Below, in pieces: positions 36,167 through 43,975 of a stretch of DNA of 64,000 nucleotides. Made by a program: the position numbers and the translations under genes. The stretch's first letter is position 1. The number at the start of each line of letters is the position of its first letter. Origin of the DNA: Tolypothrix sp. NIES-4075 (GTDB taxonomy: Bacteria; Cyanobacteriota; Cyanobacteriia; Cyanobacteriales; Nostocaceae); NCBI RefSeq assembly GCF_002218085.1, contig NZ_BDUC01000003.1, forward strand, positions 717,666 to 781,665. Reading direction: 5' to 3'. A model generated the notes under the pieces. That model worked only from the letters and a program-made list of their open reading frames with translations, was not told where the DNA came from and did not search any database.

Positions 36167-37495
36167 ATGCAAAACTTAGAAAATAACATTATTTTAATTG
36201 TGGACGATAACCCCACTAACTTAGCAGTAATATCCGAAGCTTTGATTGATGCAGGCTTGGAAATTGCTGTAGCAACGAGCGGTGAAAATGCTCTCAAGCA
36301 AAGTACATATGACCCACCAGACTTGATTTTATTAGATGTTCAGATGTCAGGAATTGATGGTTTTGTCACTTGTGAGAAACTCAAGGATAATCCGCTAACT
36401 CATGATATTCCTGTGATTTTTATGACTGCTTTACATGATACGTCAGATAAAGTCAAAGGTTTTAATTTAGGAGCAGTAGATTATATCACGAAACCGTTTC
36501 AGCAAGAAGAAGTTATCGCTCGTGTTTGCCTGCATTTAAAAATGCGAAATTTAACCAAGAAGCTGGAAGAACAAAATATTCAATTTAAACAATTCACACA
36601 AGAGTTAGAGCAACGAGTAACACAGCGAACGGCTGAACTTTCTGAATCTTTAAACGACCTAAAACAAGCTCAAATTCAATTAGTACAAAGTGAAAAAATG
36701 TCTGCTCTCGGTCAGTTGGTGGCTGGTATTGCTCACGAAATTAATAACCCACTCAGTTGTATTTCAGGTAATGTTGAACACATTGAAGAATACTTTCACG
36801 ATTTGCTGGAACACTTGCAAGTATGCCAGCAACATTGTGAGCATCCACAAATTGAAACTCATGCAACAAAAATAGATTTAGAGTTTTTGACTGAAGACAT
36901 ACCAAAAATAATTGATTCAGCTAAATTAGGAGCGAAACGTATACGTGATATTAGCAATTCTCTACGAACCTTTTCCCGTGCTGATACTACTTCTAAGGTG
37001 TTAGCTGATATCCACGAAGGCATCGATAGCACTTTGATGATTTTGCAACATCGCTTGAAAGCAAATGATACTCGTCCAGCAATTAAAATAATTAAACAAT
37101 ATGGAAAGTTGCCTTTAGTTAAATGTTATTTGGGGCAACTAAATCAAGTATTTATGAATATTATAGCAAACGCAATAGACGCATTAGATGAATCTAACCA
37201 AGGGCGCAGTTTTGCTGATATAGAACAAGTACCTAATATTATTACTATTAAAACAGAATCTCTTGATAATCAAAATATCATCATTAAAATTAAAGATAAT
37301 GGCAAAGGTATATCATCAGAAGCTAAATCAAAAATTTTTGATTATTTATTTACTACTAAATCAGTTGGCAAAGGTACAGGTTTAGGCTTATCTATCAGTC
37401 ACCAGATAGTGGTCGAAAAACATGGAGGCTTTTTGAGTTGTGAGTCAGTCTTGGGAGAAGGGACAGAGTTAGCGATCGCTATTCCCATAACTTAA
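36167..37495 (+). CDS. Receiver-histidine kinase hybrid, module 1
   Basis: 442 residues. An N-terminal receiver (ILIVDDNPTNLAV, phospho-Asp about 57 in LILLDVQMSG, Lys in ITKPFQ) and a coiled linker lead to HisKA with GIAHEINNP (His about 190), N box NQVFMNIIANAIDAL, G1 DNGKGIS and G2 GKGTGLGLSISHQ. It is cytoplasmic. The receiver probably takes phosphate from the membrane kinase just upstream, making a phosphorelay. All key residues are intact, unlike the paralogue at 40340. Confidence 0.92.
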   Translation: MQNLENNIILIVDDNPTNLAVISEALIDAGLEIAVATSGENALKQSTYDPPDLILLDVQMSGIDGFVTCEKLKDNPLTHDIPVIFMTALHDTSDKVKGFNLGAVDYITKPFQQEEVIARVCLHLKMRNLTKKLEEQNIQFKQFTQELEQRVTQRTAELSESLNDLKQAQIQLVQSEKMSALGQLVAGIAHEINNPLSCISGNVEHIEEYFHDLLEHLQVCQQHCEHPQIETHATKIDLEFLTEDIPKIIDSAKLGAKRIRDISNSLRTFSRADTTSKVLADIHEGIDSTLMILQHRLKANDTRPAIKIIKQYGKLPLVKCYLGQLNQVFMNIIANAIDALDESNQGRSFADIEQVPNIITIKTESLDNQNIIIKIKDNGKGISSEAKSKIFDYLFTTKSVGKGTGLGLSISHQIVVEKHGGFLSCESVLGEGTELAIAIPIT

Positions 37496-37769
37496 TTTGT
37501 AAGTAGATGTGCATAAATAAACGTTCCTTAACGTAGTAACGGCTTTAGCCGTTAAAATCCCGACTCGACGAGCGGTGAGCCAGCGCGGTCTTCTCCCACT
37601 CGTGAGAGGCGCTCCGCCAAGGGGGTTTCCGAACCCTAAGGGTAAACCGCTCACTACAACCAGGAAAACATTACAAATATGTGAATTCTTAACTTGCATT
37701 TGGGAACTATATAGTTAACGTCCTCAAAAAATGCACTCATAATGCATCTGCTGTTGATTATATACATAC
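37496..37769. other. Spacer between the two signalling modules
   Basis: Nearly half of this 274-base spacer is a large GTAGT...ACTAC element (37533-37657). The remainder (37658-37769) should hold the promoter of module 2. No gene was found; the minus-strand frame at 37469-37699 lies in repeat sequence. Confidence 0.6.
37533..37657. repeat. GTAGT...ACTAC palindromic element, copy 4, with nested insert
   Basis: A 125-bp element. The left arm is GTAGTAACGGCTTTAGCCGTT and the right arm GGTAAACCGCTCACTAC. A GC-rich nested segment (about 37560-37640) carries CGCTCCGCCAAGGGGG. It divides signalling module 1 from module 2. Confidence 0.8.
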
Positions 37770-40307
37770 ATGCGACCTCCCAAAATCAATGACTCAACTC
37801 AATTAGATCGTCAGATTATCGATTTTGATCGAAGAAAGCAAGTAGCTTTATTTAATTTTTTGCCTGCGATGCGTCAGGTAATTAGCAGACTCAGTATTAG
37901 CAATAAGATTAGCATTGGGTATGCGATCGCTCTCACCATTGTCGTTGCTTCCACTTTTACTGGCTTAACTATCGGCAATTATTACCAGCAGGCAGCTAAC
38001 AAGCAGAGAATGAGTATTCGCAAAGAGCGTAAGCTTTTGTATAACTTGCGTTCGGCTAGTTTAGAATTTGAACCAGTTAAAGAGTTTGCTCCTTATCTGC
38101 AAAAACCGAAAGAGTTTCAGAAAGCAAAAACAACAGCGATTGAGCGTATTGCTCAAGTTAAGATATTGCTGTCCTCTCTCAATTCCTCGGTGTCAACTTC
38201 TTCGATAACATCCCTAAAGCCGCTACTTGTAAAGTATAACGGCACTTTTGAACAATTTGCCCAATATTTACAAGCTACCTTGGAGAAAATTGACCCGGCA
38301 AATATAGAGCATGAGGATGTTTTGAAAGCAAACGAATTATTAGCAAACTTGGCAAATAGCGATACAAGTTTGAAAAAAGATAATTTTTTTAATGAATTAG
38401 CACTTGTGATAAAAACTGCCGATAAAAAAGAGGACGAAGCCGAAATTGCTTTCGCTCAAGCAGAAATTATCCGAAGAGGAATTATTTTTATAAGTATTAT
38501 TATATCGATAGCGATCGCTACTTATTTTATTATGTATATAAGTAAGGCGATCGCTTCTCCTCTAAAAGCATTAACTGATGTTGCCCAAAAAGCAACCCCA
38601 GAATTAAATGTGGAAACACCTATTACCAAAACTGACGAAGTAGGATTATTAACAGCTTATTTAAATCAACTGATTCACCAGGTAAAAACCCTTTTATCAA
38701 AGCAAAAAGAAGCCAAAATAGCAGTTGATATTGCTAATAATGCCAAAAGCGAATTTCTCGCAAACATGAGTCACGAACTGAGAACACCACTTAACGGCAT
38801 TTTAGGCTACGCTCAAATCCTAGAAAACTCCAAAACCCTAACAGAAGAAGAAAAACATGGCATCGGCATTATTCGCTCATGTGCCTTAAATTTATTAACA
38901 TTAATAAATGATATTTTAGACATTTCCAAAATAGAAGCTCACAAAATGGAACTGCGACCAACAGATTTCTATCTACCCTCTTTGCTACAAGGAGTTGTAG
39001 AAATTTGTCGCTTGAAAGCTGAAGAAAAAAACATCGAATTTATTTACCAACCTGCTGCAAATTTACCAACAGGTGTCACTGCTGACGACAAGCGACTGCG
39101 ACAAGTCCTGATTAATTTACTTGGTAATGCGATTAAATTTACCGACAACGGAAAAGTAACTTTTCAAGTAGAGGTAATTGGTAATAGAGAATCGGTAATG
39201 GCTAATAGGGAATCGGTAATGGGTAATAGGGAATCGGGAATTGGTAATAGAAAAGAAGAATTCCCAACTCCCAATTCACCATTACCCATTACCCATTACC
39301 CATTACCCATTACCCACTCCCCACTCCCCATTCCCAATTCCCAATTCCCAATTCCCAAAATTAAATTTAAAATTCAAGATACAGGGGTTGGCATGAGTCC
39401 TACACAAATAGAGAAAATATTCTTACCCTTTGAGCAGCTAGGAGATAGCACACATCAAACAGAAGGCACAGGATTAGGGCTAGCTATTAGCCAGAAAATT
39501 GTCGAACTTATGGGTAGTTCCATTAAAGTAAAAAGTCAGTTTGGTGTAGGTAGTGTGTTTGAATTTGAAATAGAATTTTTAATACCTGATAATTGGACAG
39601 AAAGTAATACTATCACAAGTGGCGGGAGAATCATCGGTTACTCTGGTTCCAGAAAAAAAATTATGATTGTCGATGACAGTTGGGAAAATCGCTCAGTAAT
39701 TGTCAATCTTTTAGAACCCTTGGGTTTTACTATAATTGAAGCTGCTAACGGTGAAGAAGGGTTAGAAAAAGCAAGTATTTATTATCCAGATTTGATTATC
39801 TCTGACTTAGAAATGCCTATAATCGATGGGTGGGAAATGCTTAAGCAACTGCGAATAAACCAAAAATTTAAAGAGACAATATTTATTCTTTATTATGCGA
39901 GTATTTTTGATAGAAACCAACAAAAAAGTAAAGTAGCAGGAGGTGATGATTTTTTGGCAAAACCGATGCAAGCAGCAGAAATTTATCGCCTTTTGTCAAA
40001 GCACTTAAAACTGAGTTGGATATACGCAGAAACGCAAAAAGAAAAAGTGCGATCGCATCAGCCACTTTCTCCGGGAGTATCGCCTAAACCACAAACAACA
40101 GGTGAAATCATTGTCCCACCAGTTGACGATTTGGTAATGCTCATAGAATATGCAAAAAAAGGACAAATCAAAGGAATTCAAAAAGAATTGGAAAAAATTT
40201 ACAAAATGGATGAAAACTATAAACCTTTTGTTAACCACTTAAATCAACTTGTAAAAACGTTTAATATAAAAAAAATACGTCAGTTTCTACAAAATTATAT
40301 AAATTAG
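37770..40307 (+). CDS. Membrane hybrid histidine kinase (HisKA-ATPase-receiver), module 2
   Basis: 845 residues. Two membrane helices (about 50-72 and 232-255) enclose a helical extracytoplasmic sensor, not the Cache domain of module 1. The core is closely similar to module 1: ANMSHELRTPLNGILGYAQI (His about 335), LINLLGNAIKFTD, DTGVGM, GTGLGLAI and a receiver with IISDLEMP (Asp about 679), VVDD-like IVDDSWENRSVIVNLLEP. Residues about 469-529 are again a heptamer-repeat insert at the same point between N box and G1. A LYYAS segment replaces the usual Thr/Ser-Ala strand of the receiver, which may affect switching. Confidence 0.92.
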   Translation: MRPPKINDSTQLDRQIIDFDRRKQVALFNFLPAMRQVISRLSISNKISIGYAIALTIVVASTFTGLTIGNYYQQAANKQRMSIRKERKLLYNLRSASLEFEPVKEFAPYLQKPKEFQKAKTTAIERIAQVKILLSSLNSSVSTSSITSLKPLLVKYNGTFEQFAQYLQATLEKIDPANIEHEDVLKANELLANLANSDTSLKKDNFFNELALVIKTADKKEDEAEIAFAQAEIIRRGIIFISIIISIAIATYFIMYISKAIASPLKALTDVAQKATPELNVETPITKTDEVGLLTAYLNQLIHQVKTLLSKQKEAKIAVDIANNAKSEFLANMSHELRTPLNGILGYAQILENSKTLTEEEKHGIGIIRSCALNLLTLINDILDISKIEAHKMELRPTDFYLPSLLQGVVEICRLKAEEKNIEFIYQPAANLPTGVTADDKRLRQVLINLLGNAIKFTDNGKVTFQVEVIGNRESVMANRESVMGNRESGIGNRKEEFPTPNSPLPITHYPLPITHSPLPIPNSQFPIPKIKFKIQDTGVGMSPTQIEKIFLPFEQLGDSTHQTEGTGLGLAISQKIVELMGSSIKVKSQFGVGSVFEFEIEFLIPDNWTESNTITSGGRIIGYSGSRKKIMIVDDSWENRSVIVNLLEPLGFTIIEAANGEEGLEKASIYYPDLIISDLEMPIIDGWEMLKQLRINQKFKETIFILYYASIFDRNQQKSKVAGGDDFLAKPMQAAEIYRLLSKHLKLSWIYAETQKEKVRSHQPLSPGVSPKPQTTGEIIVPPVDDLVMLIEYAKKGQIKGIQKELEKIYKMDENYKPFVNHLNQLVKTFNIKKIRQFLQNYIN
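39174..39358. repeat. Heptamer repeats inside kinase gene, module 2
   Basis: GGTAATA/GGGAATC-like units (39174-39254) are followed by CCCATTA, CCCCATT and CCCAATT units (39265-39357), again two roughly complementary halves. The encoded protein repeat is PLPITHY/PIPNSQF. The insert is about 24 bases longer than its counterpart in module 1, with the frame intact. Confidence 0.9.
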
Positions 40308-40339
40308 TATAAAAATAAGCAATTAAATTAAAAATTACA

Positions 40340-41707
40340 ATGATTAATTTCCATAACCAAACAAACGATTTATTAACTGAAAGCACAAGCAACACTATCA
40401 ATAATCTTGAGACAATATTAGTTATTGATGATAGCCCAACCAATCTACAAGTTCTTCACACTACTTTAGTGAATGCTGGCTATGAAGTTATAGTTGAAAT
40501 GGACGGAAATAGTGGAATTGAGCAAGTAAAAAATAATCCACCTGATTTGATATTGCTAGATGTAATGATGCCGGGAATAGATGGTTTTGAAACTTGTCGG
40601 AGATTGCAAGCAAATCCATCTACTCAAGAAATTCCGATTATTTTTATAACTGCTCTTTCTGATTCCGTAGAAAAACTTAAAGGGCTAAGTTTAGGAGCAG
40701 TAGATTACATTACGAAGCCATTTAATCAAAAAGAAGTTTTAGCCAGAATTAAACTACACTTAAAGTTGCGACAACTCAACTTAGAGTTAGACGAACAAAA
40801 ACAGCAATTAGAGCAAAGAGTTAAAGAACGCACTGCTGAACTTTATCAAGCTTTAGAAGAACTCAAAAAAACTCAATTACAGTTAGTACAAAGTGAAAAA
40901 ATTTCTTTTTTAGGGCAGCTAGTTACCGGCGTAGCTTATGAAGTTAACAATCCCGTCGGCTTTATTTCTACTAATTTGTATCACGCTGACCACTACATCC
41001 AAGATTTAATTCAGTTAGTGAAGCTCTACCAAAAAAAGTTTCCCACACCTGGGTATGAAATTGAAGATAACATTAAGGCGATGGATTTAGAGCATGTACT
41101 ACAAGATTTGCCGAAAGTGATTTCTTCAATGAAACTTGGTACTGAACGCATTCAAGGAATTATGCAATCGCTACGAAATTTTTCACGAGTGGATGGAGAA
41201 CAGAAAAAGGCTGTTGATATTCATGAAGGGCTAGAAACTAGTTTAATGATTTTGCAGCACCGTTTGAAAGCTTTACCCAAACGTCCCAGTATTAATGTCA
41301 TTAAAGAATATGGCAATTTACCCAAAATAAAATGCTACCCGGTACAACTCAATCAAGTGTTTATGAATTTACTCTCAAATGCGATTGATGCGATTGAGGA
41401 ACCAATAAAAGACATAGATGCATTTTCTACGGCTTATCGCAGATTCGGATTAATTCGCATTCGCACCACCATCGATAAAAAGCAAGTAACAATTCAAATT
41501 TCCGACAACGGAATGGGTATATCAGAGTCAGTGCAAAGCCAGATATTTCAACCTTTCTTCACAACTAAACCAGAAGGTAAAGGTAGTGGATTAGGACTTT
41601 CTATTAGCAACCAAATTATCACCGAGAAGCACGGCGGAACGTTACAATGTATTTCATCTGTGGGGAATGGTACAGAATTTGTGATTCAAATTCCGTTAAA
41701 GAGTTAG
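40340..41707 (+). CDS. Receiver-histidine kinase hybrid with His-to-Tyr change, module 2
   Basis: 455 residues, paralogous along its length to the protein at 36167. The receiver is intact (IDDSPTNL, Asp about 74 in LILLDVMMPG, Lys in ITKPFN). In the H box the sequence is GVAYEVNNP, with TAT (Tyr, about residue 200) where the paralogue has CAC (His). The ATPase domain keeps N box NQVFMNLLSNAIDAI, G1 DNGMGIS and G2 GKGSGLGLSISNQ. It may therefore bind ATP but should not autophosphorylate on the usual His. It could act as a pseudokinase scaffold or receiver sink for the membrane kinase 32 bases upstream. Confidence 0.9.
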   Translation: MINFHNQTNDLLTESTSNTINNLETILVIDDSPTNLQVLHTTLVNAGYEVIVEMDGNSGIEQVKNNPPDLILLDVMMPGIDGFETCRRLQANPSTQEIPIIFITALSDSVEKLKGLSLGAVDYITKPFNQKEVLARIKLHLKLRQLNLELDEQKQQLEQRVKERTAELYQALEELKKTQLQLVQSEKISFLGQLVTGVAYEVNNPVGFISTNLYHADHYIQDLIQLVKLYQKKFPTPGYEIEDNIKAMDLEHVLQDLPKVISSMKLGTERIQGIMQSLRNFSRVDGEQKKAVDIHEGLETSLMILQHRLKALPKRPSINVIKEYGNLPKIKCYPVQLNQVFMNLLSNAIDAIEEPIKDIDAFSTAYRRFGLIRIRTTIDKKQVTIQISDNGMGISESVQSQIFQPFFTTKPEGKGSGLGLSISNQIITEKHGGTLQCISSVGNGTEFVIQIPLKS

Positions 41708-41717
41708 AAGTTAAAAT

Positions 41718-41773
41718 GTAGTAAGGGCTGAAGCCCTTAAAATTTTTGATTTGAGCGGTAAACCGCTCACTAC
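41718..41773. repeat. GTAGT...ACTAC palindromic element, copy 5
   Basis: A 56-bp element with inner hairpins AAGGGCTGAAGCCCTT and GAGCGGTAAACCGCTC, immediately after signalling module 2. It may double as a terminator of the module. Confidence 0.85.
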
Positions 41774-41860
41774 GAATTTACGAGGCTATCCTAAATGCTG
41801 ATGTCAGAGGCTGTGCAAAATGCTAAAAGTGAAACGAAGATGAAAATTTGGATTTTTTAA

Positions 41861-43909
41861 GTGGAGAGCGACTCCGTGGAATCATTGACGTTGAAGGTTA
41901 AACAGCGAGTTCAAGAACTGCGGCAATTACTACAACAAGCTAGCTATGCCTATTACGTCCTCGATTCTCCCATAATGGAGGATGCAGTTTACGATCGCCT
42001 GTATCGAGAATTGCAACAACTGGAAACTGAACACCCAGAAGTTGTCACCCCAGATAGTCCCACTCAGCGCGTGGGTGAGAAGCCAGCTACGCAGTTTACT
42101 TCGGTGCGTCACAACATTCCCCTCTACAGTTTGGAGAATGCGTTTAATGTTGATGAGTTGCAAGCTTGGGATCGGCGTTGGCGACGTCAAGCACCAAACA
42201 TAGATGCGGTAGAATATGTCTGCGAACTGAAAATTGATGGTAATGCTTTAGCTCTAACTTACGAAAATGGCGTTTTAGTAAGAGGAGCGACTAGAGGTGA
42301 TGGTGTAACTGGTGAAGATATTACCCAAAATGTGCGAACAATTCGCTCAATTCCCTTGCGGTTGAATTTGCAAGGCTTAGAAAACGTTGAACGGGTGGAA
42401 GTTCGCGGTGAGACGTTTTTACCTTTAGAGGTATTTAAGCAAATTAACTTACAAAGGGGTGCAGCGGGTGAACAATTATTTGCCAATCCCCGCAACGCTA
42501 CCGCTGGTACACTACGGCAATTAGATTCTCGCATTGTCGCGCAACGGCAGTTAGATTTTTTTGCTTACACGCTGCACATTCCAGGGTTGGATGACGCAAG
42601 TATTGCTAATACTCAATGGGAAGCTTTGGAATTGCTGCAAAAAATGGGTTTTCGCGTCAACCCAAACAAGCGTCTGTGTGCAACTTCTGCCGAAGTTGCT
42701 GAATATTATCAACATTGGGATACACAAAGGCTGAATTTAGCTTACATGACTGATGGGGTGGTGGTAAAGCTAAATTCTTTTAAGCTGCAAGAACAGCTGG
42801 GATTTACGCAAAAGTTTCCCCGCTGGGCTGTGGCACTGAAATACGCACCTGAAGAAGCACCTACCCGCGTAGAAAATATTGCGGTGAATGTCGGCAGAAC
42901 CGGCGCGTTAACGCCTTTGGCAGAAATGCGCCCGGTGCAACTAGCAGGTACGACTGTATCACGCGCTACTTTACATAATAGCGATCGCATTGCCCAATTA
43001 GACATTCGCATCGGCGATACTGTGATTGTCCGCAAAGCTGGAGAAATTATCCCGGAAGTGTTGAGGGTACTCAAAGAACTTCGTCCCGACGACACTAAAC
43101 CGTTTGTTATGCCTACCCATTGTCCAGTATGCAATCAACCGGTGGTGCGAGAAACAGGTGAAGCGGTAACGAGGTGTGTGAATGCTTCTTGTGCAGCTAT
43201 CCTCAAAGGTGCGATAGAACATTGGGTAAGTCGCGATGCGCTGGATATTCGCGGTATGGGGGAAAAACTGGTGCATCAACTCGTTGATAAAGGTGTGGTG
43301 CATTCGGTTGCTGATTTGTATAACTTGACAGAAGAGAAGTTTTGTGCATTAGAGCGGATGGGGAAAAAGTCAGCAGAGAAGTTGGTGAGTGCGATCGCAT
43401 CAAGTAAAAATCAACCTTGGTCGCGGGTATTATATGGTTTAGGCATTCGTCACGTTGGCAGCGTCAATGCCCAATTATTAACTGAGAAGTTTCCCACCGT
43501 GGAAAAATTAGCTTCAGCTTCTCAAGCAGATATTGAAACTGTTTACGGTATTGGTGAGGAAATTGCTCAATCTGTTTATCAGTGGTTCCACATTGCTGCA
43601 AATCAAACTTTAATTGAACGGTTGCAAGCTGCTGGTTTACAATTTGTTGGGGAAGTAACTGAGATTAAAGATAAAAATCAAAAGTTTGCCGGGAAAACTT
43701 TTGTAATTACGGGTACGCTACCAACTTTGAAACGGGATGAAGCCAAAGCCTTGATTCAGAAAAATGGTGGTAAAGTCACGGAATCTGTGAGTAAGAAAAC
43801 TGATTATTTAGTTGTGGGGGAAGATGCGGGTTCTAAGTTGGAAAAAGCGCAAAGTTTGGGAATTACACAGTTAAATGAAGTGCAATTGTTGGAATTGGTG
43901 GAGGAGTAA
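41861..43909 (+). CDS. ligA: NAD-dependent DNA ligase
   Basis: 682 residues, normal for LigA. The Ia domain (YYVLDSPIMEDAVYDRLYREL) binds NMN. The adenylation Lys is in CELKIDGNAL (about 124). An OB fold follows, then a four-Cys zinc finger (CPVC near 422 with CVNASC), helix-hairpin-helix repeats and a C-terminal BRCT domain (FAGKTFVITGTLPTLKRDEA). It seals nicks in replication and repair. The start is uncertain: GTG 41861 gives the length stated, while GTG 41876 has a GGAG ribosome site about 9 bases upstream and would give 677 residues. A strong terminator follows. Confidence 0.96.
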   Translation: MESDSVESLTLKVKQRVQELRQLLQQASYAYYVLDSPIMEDAVYDRLYRELQQLETEHPEVVTPDSPTQRVGEKPATQFTSVRHNIPLYSLENAFNVDELQAWDRRWRRQAPNIDAVEYVCELKIDGNALALTYENGVLVRGATRGDGVTGEDITQNVRTIRSIPLRLNLQGLENVERVEVRGETFLPLEVFKQINLQRGAAGEQLFANPRNATAGTLRQLDSRIVAQRQLDFFAYTLHIPGLDDASIANTQWEALELLQKMGFRVNPNKRLCATSAEVAEYYQHWDTQRLNLAYMTDGVVVKLNSFKLQEQLGFTQKFPRWAVALKYAPEEAPTRVENIAVNVGRTGALTPLAEMRPVQLAGTTVSRATLHNSDRIAQLDIRIGDTVIVRKAGEIIPEVLRVLKELRPDDTKPFVMPTHCPVCNQPVVRETGEAVTRCVNASCAAILKGAIEHWVSRDALDIRGMGEKLVHQLVDKGVVHSVADLYNLTEEKFCALERMGKKSAEKLVSAIASSKNQPWSRVLYGLGIRHVGSVNAQLLTEKFPTVEKLASASQADIETVYGIGEEIAQSVYQWFHIAANQTLIERLQAAGLQFVGEVTEIKDKNQKFAGKTFVITGTLPTLKRDEAKALIQKNGGKVTESVSKKTDYLVVGEDAGSKLEKAQSLGITQLNEVQLLELVEE

Positions 43910-43921
43910 TGAATTGTAATA

Positions 43922-43954
43922 AGAAACCCGGTTTTTCAAAAAAACCGGGTTTCT
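43922..43954. terminator. Bidirectional terminator after ligA
   Basis: A perfect 15-bp stem (AGAAACCCGGTTTTT / AAAAACCGGGTTTCT) with loop CAA lies between two convergent genes, with T/A runs on both strands. It is well placed to end ligA and the opposing peroxidase-like gene. Confidence 0.85.
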
Positions 43955-43975
43955 ATAGTTGTGCGCTAATTAGGG

